Assembly: GCA_947449135.1 (NCBI GenBank) | Contig: CANFQO010000003.1 | Coordinates: 62,001 to 126,000, forward strand | Origin: Planctomycetaceae bacterium | Lineage (GTDB): Bacteria > Planctomycetota > Planctomycetia > Pirellulales > UBA1268 | DNA: 64,000 nt | Reading direction: 5' to 3' | Part shown: one piece after another, positions 35,701-42,535 of the stretch | How the letters are laid out: the number at the start of each line of letters is the position of its first letter | Position numbering within the stretch: position 1 is the stretch's first letter | The notes under the pieces: model-generated | The model's input: the letters and a program-made list of their open reading frames with translations, nothing else | Told to the model about the DNA's origin: nothing | Database searches by the model: none | Translations under genes and position numbers: made by a program

Positions 35701-35918
35701 TGGCGACACGAATGGGCATCCAGATCTGCGATCAGGCGGGGCGGGTCAACTGCATCATCCCCACTCCGAATGGCAAGATCTCAAACCTCTGCTTCGGTGG
35801 GCCCGATTTCTCCACGCTCCTGGCCACCTGCGGCGACAAGGTCTACGTCCGCATGGTCAAGCCGTCCGGTGCTCCAAACTTCCTGCCTCCATCGACGCCG
35901 CCCAAGCCCCAACTCTGA
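32784..35918 (+). CDS. Three-domain fusion: PQQ-like propeller + alpha/beta-hydrolase esterase + SMP-30/gluconolactonase propeller
   Basis: 1044 aa. An N-terminal hydrophobic signal region (about residues 14-36, AVVISLTAITAAAMSLLAAQTVRA) precedes a PQQ-like propeller (about 38-460: WPEWRGPGAQGHAVEAHDL, ALDTATGALAWKTDR, GYDPATGRELWKMSY, CLDAKTGDVAWTERL). A Pro/Ala/Thr linker (about 465-492) leads to an esterase domain (about 493-750) with the nucleophile motif GGTSSG at 630-635 (S633), MEGGSNDLNIYGG and a His-rich GDGGHNNTHATEV. From about 770 follows an SMP-30 lactonase-like propeller (GYTFTEGPAANAKGELFFND, GLRFSNGICLSPD, GADGMRVDRDGRLWVATRMGI). It is probably exported and may release and process sugar esters or lactones. 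No frameshift or internal stop is seen, so this is one polypeptide. A TIM-barrel isomerase gene follows 14 bp later. Confidence 0.87.
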   Translation: MQSLHAHRPRSLPSAVVISLTAITAAAMSLLAAQTVRAADWPEWRGPGAQGHAVEAHDLPITWSETENITWKTPLPGRGWSSPVIAGSQIWMTTAIETEISEEEKQKRVEGLAGGQSLNVSGPVSLHAVCVDRDSGRILHDIELMVIFDPQPIHSLNSYASPSPILVDGRLYCHFGDFGTAAVDTRKAEIVWKNRDQRLNHENGPGSTPLLWHDKLIFHCDGSDKQSIVALDTATGALAWKTDRSGELRSDPQLKKAYGTPLMLTLDGQEVLVSPAADWVYGYDPATGRELWKMSYGVLGFSIVPRPVTAHGLLYLSTSFMQPELLALKLGNAETAPEIVWREKKAAPTMSSPLVVGNELYMVSDKGVATCLDAKTGDVAWTERLGGNFSSSPLVADGHIYVGNRDGETFVIKPDRTFTLEATNQLEGQIMATPAAIDRALYLRTDKAIYRIEKPQPSGGAAVGRATRVQTVAFQAPAAPESATPTPSAPIATTPPKGEVLSFTFDTSKIFPGTTREVSVYVPAQYDGTSPACVHVNQDGIQFNAPVVFDRLIHEKKMPVTIGVFVKPGVVPAAREAALDRFNRSYEYDGLGPDYARFLLEELLPHVETTKTSDGRPILLSKQGNDRSIGGTSSGAIAAFTAAWEQPDTFSRIFSGIGTYVGLRGGHEYATLVRKFEPKPLRIFMEGGSNDLNIYGGDWWMANQSLQRSLAFAGYDVRHAWGDGGHNNTHATEVFSEAMQWLWHDWPQPVAKGAGSPQLQDILIPGEGWRLVGEGYTFTEGPAANAKGELFFNDVGAGKTYRVTPDWKAEVWLADSHKGDGQNFAPDGRLVAASGADLAILAWDEKGKPATLAQGWRGNDVVVTAAGVVYVTEPGWDGKSPSRIHCLKPASDGTFTDTVVDTGLRFSNGICLSPDQSLLSVADSRSHWVYSYQINADGTLSNKQRFYHLHVPDTADDSGADGMRVDRDGRLWVATRMGIQICDQAGRVNCIIPTPNGKISNLCFGGPDFSTLLATCGDKVYVRMVKPSGAPNFLPPSTPPKPQL

Positions 35919-35932
35919 AAGAAGGCCGCTTC

Positions 35933-37024
35933 GTGTCAGCATGGCAAGCCTCTCGTCGTGGATTCCTGGCGGCCGCAACGGCCCTGGCGGCCGCACCACT
36001 AGCCGCCGCCGATGTTCGCCGCCGCGGCATTCCGCTGGGGTTCGACAACTTTGCCGTCAGGGCCATGAAATGGAACGCCCGCCAGCTCATCGACCACGCA
36101 GACAGGCTGCGGTGTGATTCGCTCTTCATCACCGACTTCGGCCCCTTCGAGGGTCGCGTCGACGATGCCTCGCTCGGCGAGGTTCGCCGCTATGCTGCCG
36201 ACCGCGGCGTGGCGATCGCCCTCGGCTCGTGGAGCATTTGTCCGTCGGCCAAGCAATTCAAACACGACTGGGGCTGTGCCGAAGAGCATCTCGCCACCGG
36301 GATCCGCATGGCCCACGCCCTCGGCTCACCGGCGTTTCGGGTGATTCTGGGAAACCACGAGGACCGACTCTCCGACGGCGGCATCCAGGCGAGAATCGAC
36401 GACACGGTCGAGGTGCTCAAGTCCCAACGCAGGAGGGCGGTGGACAGCGGCGTAAAGATTGCCGTGGAGAATCATGCCGGCGACATGCAATCGCGTGAAC
36501 TGAAGGCCCTCGTCGAGGCGGCCGGGCCGGACTACGTCGGCGTCAACTTCGATTCGGGGAATGCCTGCTGGACGCTCGAGGATCCGGTTCTGGCACTCGC
36601 CACGCTGGCCCCTCACGTGCTCACAACCAGTCTCCGCGACACGGCCGCCTGGGAATCAGCCGATGGCGTCACGACGCAGTGGACGGCCATGGGCGAGGGC
36701 TGCACCGACCTGCCGGCTTTCTTCGATCTCTTCGAGCAATCCTGCCCGGGCGTGACAGCGCACATCGAAACCATCTCGGGATTTCCTCGGAACTTCCCCC
36801 TCTATCGGCGGGATTTCTGGCGAAGCTATCCCGACGCCCGCGCCGCGGATCTGGCGGCCTTCCTGAGCCTGGCGAAACCAGGCCGAAAGATCGAGCCGTT
36901 CGCGGCTCCGGCGGGCGAAAACCGTCAGAAGGCCGAGCAGGACTATCAGCTGGCCGAACTGGATCGCAGCATCCGCCACTGCCGCGATGTGCTCGGTCTG
37001 GGAATCAAGCCGCAGGCAACTTGA
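35933..37024 (+). CDS. Tat-exported sugar phosphate isomerase/epimerase family protein (TIM barrel)
   Basis: 363 aa. A GTG start with GAAGG about 9 nt upstream gives an N-terminus with a twin-arginine signal (SRRGFLAAATALAAAPLAAA). The barrel domain has xylose-isomerase-like (AP endonuclease 2 superfamily) features: GIPLGFDNFAVRAM, VILGNHEDRLSDGG, KIAVENHAGDM, YVGVNFDSGNACW and HIETISGFPRNF, which supply His/Glu/Asp metal-ligand candidates. The family isomerises or epimerises keto-sugars; the substrate is unknown. It starts 14 bp after the three-domain fusion and ends 14 bp before the next gene, so the three form an operon. Export before folding by Tat fits a metal-bound enzyme acting on sugars released outside the cytoplasm. 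Confidence 0.88.
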   Translation: MSAWQASRRGFLAAATALAAAPLAAADVRRRGIPLGFDNFAVRAMKWNARQLIDHADRLRCDSLFITDFGPFEGRVDDASLGEVRRYAADRGVAIALGSWSICPSAKQFKHDWGCAEEHLATGIRMAHALGSPAFRVILGNHEDRLSDGGIQARIDDTVEVLKSQRRRAVDSGVKIAVENHAGDMQSRELKALVEAAGPDYVGVNFDSGNACWTLEDPVLALATLAPHVLTTSLRDTAAWESADGVTTQWTAMGEGCTDLPAFFDLFEQSCPGVTAHIETISGFPRNFPLYRRDFWRSYPDARAADLAAFLSLAKPGRKIEPFAAPAGENRQKAEQDYQLAELDRSIRHCRDVLGLGIKPQAT

Positions 37025-37038
37025 GCAAAACGGGCGGG

Positions 37039-38292
37039 ATGTCCTATGCTCGCGACGGTTGCAGTCCGTCCCCTCGCCCGCCGAGCATCGCCCTGAAATC
37101 CGCTGCCCCCAAGTCGCTGCTTCTCACTGGCGCCACCGGACTGCTGGGCTCCTACCTCATCCGTGATCTGCTCCTCGACGGTCGGAAACTGGCCGTCGTG
37201 GTACGCCGTAGCCGCAAGCAGTCTGCCGCCGCACGCGTGGAAGCGATCTTGGTCCACTGGGAGGAGACGCTCGGCAAGCGACTTCCCAAACCGGTCGTCC
37301 TGGAAGGGGATCTGACGCAACCACTCTGTGGACTCGATGCTGATGCCCGCCGCTGGGTGGCAAGCCACTGCGACGAAGTGCTCAACAACGCGGCCAGCCT
37401 CACCTTCCGCGGCTCCGACCGCGATGCCGAACCGTGGCGAACCAATGTCACCGGCACCGATCAGGTGCTTTCGCTGGCCCGTGAGACCGGCCTGCGGCAC
37501 TTCCACCATGTCTCGACGGCCTACGTCTGCGGCCTCCGCTCAGGCCGCGTCACGGAAGACGAACTCGATGTCGGCCAGCAGTTTGGCAACGACTACGAAC
37601 GGACCAAGGTGGAGGGGGAAACGCGGGTCCGCGCAGCCACCCGTGCCGCGGGTGGGTTTCTCGACAGCGCCACCATCTACCGGCCGTCGATCATCGTCGG
37701 CGATTCCTGCACGGGCTGGACATCGACCTACCACGGCCTGTTTGCCGGCCTGAGGCTCGGCCACACGCTGCTCACCCGGGTCGTGAAGGGAACGACGAGC
37801 GGCCCGGCATTGCTGGGCCTGATCGGCGTGGCACCAAACGACACGAAGAACTTCGTTCCGGTCGACTGGGTCTCGGCCGTGATTGCACACGCGGTCCAGA
37901 CGCCACCGGCTCGTGGCACCACCTACCATCTGACACACCCCGAACCGCTCTCGATGGATACCGTGGGCCGGCTCATCCAACAGGCGGTCGAGGCCTATTC
38001 CAAGGACGCCTCGCCAGACGATCCCGATCTGTGTGACGAGCAGTGGTTTGCCGACAATCTCGGCACGCAACTGGACATCTACAAGAGCTACCTGCGGAAC
38101 GATCCCCTGTTTGATCGCTCCCATACGGCGGCCCTCGTTGGCCACCTTCCCTGCCCGCCGCTCGACATGCCATCGCTGATGAAGATGGCCAAATTCGCAA
38201 TCGACCACGAATTCGGCCGCAAGAGTCCGCTGAAGACCGCCGCGAACCCGTCACCAGCAGCCAGCACTCCGCCCTCCGTGGCGAGGTCGTGA
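37039..38292 (+). CDS. NAD(P)-dependent extended SDR reductase (NAD_binding_4/thioester-reductase-like)
   Basis: 417 aa from the ATG of MSYARDG, 14 bp after the isomerase gene. A long in-frame extension to 36679 overlaps that gene and is rejected. The Rossmann motif is TGATGLLGSYLIRDLL. The SDR pair is YERTKVEGE (Tyr and Lys of YxxxK), with HVSTAYVCGL upstream, and the YRPSIIVGDS block is typical of fatty acyl-CoA/thioester reductase domains of the male-sterility type. It is freestanding, without an adenylation or carrier domain, so it may reduce an acyl-thioester or act as a sugar or sterol epimerase-like enzyme; the sequence does not decide. A subtype B repeat follows. Confidence 0.82.
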   Translation: MSYARDGCSPSPRPPSIALKSAAPKSLLLTGATGLLGSYLIRDLLLDGRKLAVVVRRSRKQSAAARVEAILVHWEETLGKRLPKPVVLEGDLTQPLCGLDADARRWVASHCDEVLNNAASLTFRGSDRDAEPWRTNVTGTDQVLSLARETGLRHFHHVSTAYVCGLRSGRVTEDELDVGQQFGNDYERTKVEGETRVRAATRAAGGFLDSATIYRPSIIVGDSCTGWTSTYHGLFAGLRLGHTLLTRVVKGTTSGPALLGLIGVAPNDTKNFVPVDWVSAVIAHAVQTPPARGTTYHLTHPEPLSMDTVGRLIQQAVEAYSKDASPDDPDLCDEQWFADNLGTQLDIYKSYLRNDPLFDRSHTAALVGHLPCPPLDMPSLMKMAKFAIDHEFGRKSPLKTAANPSPAASTPPSVARS

Positions 38293-38330
38293 AACGTTCA
38301 GTTCCTGCGAAAGCGCATCTGGGTTCTCTG

Positions 38331-38442
38331 GAGCGGCTCGTTCGACTCTTGAAGGAGCCGGGGGTCGGTGGAAGCCGGAGCGAGTCGGCGTATCCTGGCC
38401 TCGAGTCGGAGGCTTTCACCGCCCCCGGCGGCTTGCGCCGTT
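38331..38442 (+). repeat. 3'-gene hairpin repeat, subtype B, copy 3
   Basis: Starts about 40 bp after the reductase stop, same orientation. GGTGGAAGCC (38367-38376) pairs with GGCTTTCACC (38411-38420) in a 10-bp stem with one G-T pair, enclosing the TATCCT loop region. The extra module of B2 is absent. It is flanked by a 23-bp imperfect direct repeat (38286-38308 and 38478-38500) and by an exact 15-bp repeat (38280-38294 and 38508-38522). Confidence 0.8.
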
Positions 38443-38489
38443 CGACATCTCCCCAATGCACTCTAGCGGTTTGTGACGTCGTAAAACGT

Positions 38490-39044
38490 TCAGATCCCGC
38501 CTTGCTTGGCGAGGTCGTGAAAATAGTGCCCGACCTTTTTCTGATTCTTGAGGAGCCAATCAATCGTAGGCTCATTTCGCATCGCCTTGCCGATCGCCTT
38601 GAGCGTGGCCTCGCGGTGCGTTTGGAAGAGCACGTCGTGGTCGATCTTCGTCTTCGCATCAGCCACCGACGGATCAAGCCAGACCGCCACGATGATGCCA
38701 ATGTCGTTCACCTTGGCCTTCGGAATGAGTCCCTCGCGAACGCTGTCGAGCACGGCATTGGCGATCGCCGCCTGCACGGTGCCCATGAGAATGTTCGTAT
38801 AGCGGGCATTTGGGGCCGTGTACTTGCTCACCATCAGCGTCGCCGGCCGTACCTGCACGTCGCTGTTGAGGATTGCCCAGACCCTCGTGTGCCCCTTCAC
38901 CTGATCGCCGATGAGGTTGGCGATGGCATAGCCCACGGGACCGTCGAGTTCACCGATCACCACCTCGGGCTCGGCCGCACTCCAGGCGTCGTCGGCCTCC
39001 ACGAGCGCCTCGCCGGTTCGCATGATGATTTTTTTACCTGCCAT
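38490..39044 (-). CDS. Formaldehyde-activating enzyme (Fae) homologue, atypical
   Basis: 184 aa from MAGKKIIMRTGEALVE; GGAG lies about 9 nt upstream, and a 25-residue extension is rejected. The Fae fold is recognised by GEALV at the start, IGELDGPVGYAIANL, VRPATLMVSKYT, TVQAAIANAVLDSVREGLIP and a C-terminal EATLKAIGKAM. Classical Fae condenses formaldehyde with tetrahydromethanopterin in C1 metabolism, which planctomycetes are known to share with methylotrophs. The His of the family AHIDLIIG-like segment, proposed as catalytic, is replaced here (AAEPEVVIG; remembered alignment). It therefore belongs with the divergent Fae-like paralogues of unknown activity. It lies 71 bp downstream of a cyclase-family gene on the same strand. 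Confidence 0.83.
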   Translation of the reverse strand: MAGKKIIMRTGEALVEADDAWSAAEPEVVIGELDGPVGYAIANLIGDQVKGHTRVWAILNSDVQVRPATLMVSKYTAPNARYTNILMGTVQAAIANAVLDSVREGLIPKAKVNDIGIIVAVWLDPSVADAKTKIDHDVLFQTHREATLKAIGKAMRNEPTIDWLLKNQKKVGHYFHDLAKQGGI

Positions 39045-39115
39045 GAAACTGTCTCCTCGAGTGCTCGTGCCGCGGGTGATTCGGGTCACGTTATTCACCA
39101 TCGGCCGCCTGCGCG

Positions 39116-39922
39116 TCAATCGGCGGCGTCCGGCAGACGGGCTACGATCCGCAGCGGACCACCGCTGCCACCTGCGATTTTCATTGGCAACGCGACGACG
39201 AACGTCCCCTGTTCGGGCAGGCCAATGAGGGAGGCCACGTTTTCGAAGATCGGCAGATTGCCGCCACAGAGGGTCACATGGGCTCCAAAGTGGGTGGATG
39301 GGCCGTGGTCGATGCTGGCCGTGTCGATGCCGACAGCGCGGATCCGACGGTGGTCCACCAGCCAGCGGGCCGCCAGCGGCGAGAGCCCTGGAAACCGTAA
39401 CTTCGCAACCGCGTCAGGCCCCACCTGGTCGGTCCCCAAATAGGCGGCGCGATCGGTCCACCGTTCCGCCCAGCCGGTCCGAAGGAGCAGGATCACGTCC
39501 ACCAGTTGCCGCGCGTGTTGGGTCTCCCACGCCACGAGGTCGTCTGGCGTCACCTCATAGGCCGCGTCAGCAGCACACTGCCGTGTCACATCAACGACGA
39601 CCGCCTCGCCGAGCAGGTGGTCAAGCGGAATCGCATCGGCCGTTTGGCCAGCGGCGGAAAAGTGTCGCGGCGCGTCGAGGTGCGTGCCACCGTGCTCGGC
39701 CGAGGCAAACCGGTTGGCGGCGTAGTAATAGCCCTTGGGTGTCGGGCCGTTGCTGCCCTGCTCGAATCGAAAGCCCTTTTCAGTGGGCCAGTAGATGGTC
39801 TGTTCGTCGAATGGATGCGTGAGGTCAATCCAGCGGCCGCGTGACCATGGGCCTGCATCCTCTGCGGATGCCGCGCCACATGCCAGGCCGATCACGATCG
39901 CCACCGCAACAACTCGCATCAT
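39116..39922 (-). CDS. Exported cyclase-family (kynurenine formamidase-like) metal hydrolase
   Basis: 268 aa from the first of two adjacent ATGs; GGGAG and GAGG lie upstream. The signal peptide is MMRVVAVAIVIGLACGAASAED. The family signature HGGTHLDAPRHF carries the His/Asp metal ligands, preceded by WIDLTHPFDEQTIYWP and followed by LLRTGWAERW and VGIDTASIDHGPSTHFGAH. Members hydrolyse amides or cyclic compounds (formylkynurenine, isatin) with Mn or Zn. The signal peptide makes tryptophan catabolism in the cytoplasm unlikely. It is probably co-transcribed with the Fae homologue downstream. Confidence 0.88.
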   Translation of the reverse strand: MMRVVAVAIVIGLACGAASAEDAGPWSRGRWIDLTHPFDEQTIYWPTEKGFRFEQGSNGPTPKGYYYAANRFASAEHGGTHLDAPRHFSAAGQTADAIPLDHLLGEAVVVDVTRQCAADAAYEVTPDDLVAWETQHARQLVDVILLLRTGWAERWTDRAAYLGTDQVGPDAVAKLRFPGLSPLAARWLVDHRRIRAVGIDTASIDHGPSTHFGAHVTLCGGNLPIFENVASLIGLPEQGTFVVALPMKIAGGSGGPLRIVARLPDAAD

Positions 39923-40216
39923 CGCCTCGTCTCCCGGAACCCTGTTCGCCCCCGAACCGCACGAGGTCCGAGGGTGCACTTCCGATCGCAGCATACAGCG
40001 GCCAGTCTGAACACACCGACAAACACCCCTCCTTCCGGGGATGGCCCGCGTGCCGCTGGTGGGGCGGTGCGGGATATGCCAAAACGAGCGGCGCCGATGC
40101 AGACAGCGAAGCGTTGCGGAAGCCGCGGCCGATGCAACGGTGGGGCGTTACCGATCCGCCTCTGGTCATCCCGAATCCCCAGCCACGAACACAATTCCCA
40201 GGGAGGCAGTTGGTCC

Positions 40217-40450
40217 ATGCACAGTTTCAGGGGCATCCTCGTGGCTGCGATCGTCGCCATGACGGCGATTCCGACGGCAGCAGCCGATTTCGACCCCAGG
40301 GTGGTCACGTTTGGCGCAGAGCGAGAGCAGATCAAGAACACCCCGATCGAAAAACGACCCAATCGGCCGTTGCACGTCTACGGCAACTCGGTCCGGCGTC
40401 GCCAGGGTCGCACGGCCCAATCCGCCCCCAAGGGAGAAACCCGCCGGTAA
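40217..40450 (+). CDS. Small exported protein of unknown function (77 aa)
   Basis: The ATG has GGGAGG 10 nt upstream. The product begins with a clean signal peptide (MHSFRGILVAAIVAMTAIPTAAADF) and a mature part of about 53 residues that is strongly basic (many Arg/Lys: EREQIKNTPIEKRPNRPLHVY, ending TAQSAPKGETRR). No family is recognised. A small inverted repeat (CCGCC/GGCGG) spans the stop codon. It stands alone between two minus-strand genes; the 294 bp upstream of it (39923-40216) hold no other gene and must contain its promoter, though no clear box was found. Confidence 0.6.
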   Translation: MHSFRGILVAAIVAMTAIPTAAADFDPRVVTFGAEREQIKNTPIEKRPNRPLHVYGNSVRRRQGRTAQSAPKGETRR

Positions 40451-40487
40451 CTGGCGGTTCCCCGCACGTCCCGCTCCGCGGGCCAAC

Positions 40488-41120
40488 CTAGCCCGTGACT
40501 GGCACGACCCGGCAGAGTGGATGCAGACGATATTCGCGTCCAGTGGCATGCTCGATGCAGCGATAGCGGCTGCGCAGCTTTGGACCCATGCGAAATGTTC
40601 GGCCGCCATCCGTGCGGAAGATCGTCCCGGCGGGCAGCGACTCCACGAACACAAGGCCAGACTCGACCGCATCGTAACGGGCCAGCGCCAGCATGAGATC
40701 GCGGTCGCTACAGGTGGCCGCCGCGGGATTCCGCATCGCACGACCAAGCGCCGCGTTCACGTCGTCCGGCAGCATCCGACCCGCCACCACCGGCGTCAGA
40801 ATCCGCTCGAACTCGGCCTTCCACTCCGGCCCGTGCGGCCGCACGCGGCGGATCCTCGGGCGGTGCCGCTCCCACGTGGCGGCGTGGGCGATCTCATGGA
40901 GCAGGGTCGTCAGGAATGCGTAGGGATTGAGGTCGTCATTCACCGAAACGCGATGCCGTCGCCTCAGGGCCGTGGGGGCCCGGTGGTCGCCCAGCTTGGT
41001 CCTCCGCGGCCGGCTGAGCCGGACGTCGACGGGATGGGCCGCGAGGAGTTCGGTGACGTAGGCGTGCGTACTACCCGGTAGAAGGGGCCAGAGCGCGGCG
41101 TGCGGGAATGAACGACTCAT
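40488..41120 (-). CDS. SprT-like zinc-metallopeptidase domain protein
   Basis: 210 aa from MSRSFPHAAL; an upstream extension of about 90 residues is low-quality sequence and is dropped, though no strong ribosome-binding site marks the start. The zinc motif is TTLLHEIAHAATW (HExxH with catalytic Glu), followed by a third potential ligand His in HGPEWKAEF, as in SprT/Spartan proteins. A C-terminal part (RYRCIEHATGREYRLHPLC) has Cys and His that could form the small zinc ribbon usual in the family, but it is incomplete. SprT relatives cut DNA-crosslinked proteins in eukaryotes; bacterial roles are poorly known. Confidence 0.82.
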   Translation of the reverse strand: MSRSFPHAALWPLLPGSTHAYVTELLAAHPVDVRLSRPRRTKLGDHRAPTALRRRHRVSVNDDLNPYAFLTTLLHEIAHAATWERHRPRIRRVRPHGPEWKAEFERILTPVVAGRMLPDDVNAALGRAMRNPAAATCSDRDLMLALARYDAVESGLVFVESLPAGTIFRTDGGRTFRMGPKLRSRYRCIEHATGREYRLHPLCRVVPVTG

Positions 41121-41334
41121 GACGGGTTGTCTCGCTCGTCGATCCTGCTCACACTCGGGCCCCGTGTCACACGCAGGCCACGATCCGGCCCGCGGGTGGC
41201 AGGCTAGCGACAGCAGCGGATTTTGCACACTCCGGCTGGCAGGGCGTAGCCTGTCACATGGCAGGGCGATCGATTTGGCCCGGCTGGTTGCAGGCACCAC
41301 GGGCAGGAAACGGCCCCGCAGAGAATAGATCGGC

Positions 41335-42483
41335 ATGGAACACTTCGACGCGATCGTGATTGGCACGGGAGCCATGGGAGCCGCCGCCCTCATGCACCTC
41401 GCCGCCCGCGGCGCCCGGGTGTGCGGACTCGATCGGTTTCCGCCCGGCCACGATCGGGGCAGTTCGCACGGTCAGACACGGCTCATCCGGATGGCCTATT
41501 TCGAGCATCCAGATTACGTGCCACTGCTGCGGAGGGCCTACGAACTCTGGCACGAACTTGAGGATGTGGCAGGCAGGCCGCTGCTGGTGGAATCGGGCCT
41601 GCTGATGGCCGGGCCACCGGATGGCGAGGTGGTGGCGGGAGCACTCGCGTCGGCCGCCATCCACGATCTGCCGGTCGAACGCCTGACCGTCAGCGACGCT
41701 ATGGCCCGCTGGCCCGCTCTGCGTCTGCCGGAGGAATGGGCCGCCGTCCATGAGGCCCGCGGCGGCTACCTCTTTGTGGAGGAGTGCGTGCGTGCACATG
41801 CCGCCGAGGCCGTTCGACTCGGTGCCCGCATTGAACACGGCTCGGCGGTCCGCGGCTGGCAGACGGTCGGATCGACGGACCAAGTCGGCCATGTCGTCGT
41901 GGAGACCGATGCCGGCAGGTATGCAGCCGACAGACTGGTGGTCACCGCCGGCGCCTGGGCCGCTGATCTGCTCAAGCTCCCGTCACTGCCGCTCCGCGTG
42001 CTGCGGAAATCGCTCTTTTGGTATCGGCCAGAAGCCACAGCGGCCGTCGATTACACGGCGGGCCATCTTCCCTGCTTCGCGTTCGACGGGCCAACCGGCT
42101 TCTTCTACGGTTTTCCGGCGATCGACGCCCGGGGCGTGAAGATTGCCGAGCACAGTGGCGGAACCACTGTCACCGATCCGCTGCATGTCGATCGCGGCAT
42201 CGACCTCCACGAACAGGCAAGAGTGGAAGCGGTGCTCGCAGACCACCTACCGGGGATGCGTGGCGTGCTGACAGACCACGCCGCATGCCTCTACACCATG
42301 TCGCCCGACGGCCATTTCGTCGTAGGCCTCCATCCACAGCACGACAAGGTGGCGATCGCCGCCGGCTTCTCCGGCCACGGCTTCAAGTTTGCCAGCGTGA
42401 TGGGTGAGATCCTCGCCGACCTCACCCTCGATGGAAAAACGAGCCATCCGATCGGATTCCTGTCGCCGAACAGGTGGCTGTAG
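41335..42483 (+). CDS. Monomeric sarcosine oxidase / N-methyltryptophan oxidase-like flavoenzyme
   Basis: 382 aa. The FAD-binding Rossmann motif is IVIGTGAMGAAALMHLA at the N-terminus, and the SSHGQTRLIRMAYFEHPDYVPLLRRAYELW block is highly characteristic. C318 in ACLYTMSPDGHFVVG corresponds to the covalent flavin Cys (Cys315 in Bacillus MSOX). The tail has AAGFSGHGFKFASVMGEILADL. The reaction is oxidative demethylation of N-methyl amino acids such as sarcosine, releasing formaldehyde and hydrogen peroxide. The formaldehyde product is interesting beside a Fae homologue 2.3 kb away, but no shared transcription is visible. No signal peptide, so it is cytoplasmic. A PQQ-like gene follows closely. 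Confidence 0.9.
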   Translation: MEHFDAIVIGTGAMGAAALMHLAARGARVCGLDRFPPGHDRGSSHGQTRLIRMAYFEHPDYVPLLRRAYELWHELEDVAGRPLLVESGLLMAGPPDGEVVAGALASAAIHDLPVERLTVSDAMARWPALRLPEEWAAVHEARGGYLFVEECVRAHAAEAVRLGARIEHGSAVRGWQTVGSTDQVGHVVVETDAGRYAADRLVVTAGAWAADLLKLPSLPLRVLRKSLFWYRPEATAAVDYTAGHLPCFAFDGPTGFFYGFPAIDARGVKIAEHSGGTTVTDPLHVDRGIDLHEQARVEAVLADHLPGMRGVLTDHAACLYTMSPDGHFVVGLHPQHDKVAIAAGFSGHGFKFASVMGEILADLTLDGKTSHPIGFLSPNRWL

Positions 42484-42535
42484 AATGGGCGACGAAATTG
42501 CCGTGCCTTCCCAACCCAGCGATCGGATCAAGTGC

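Noticed and set aside
36679-37038. N-terminal extension of the SDR reductase
   Set aside because: Overlaps the end of the isomerase gene in another frame and shows no family similarity; the Rossmann motif begins soon after the chosen ATG.
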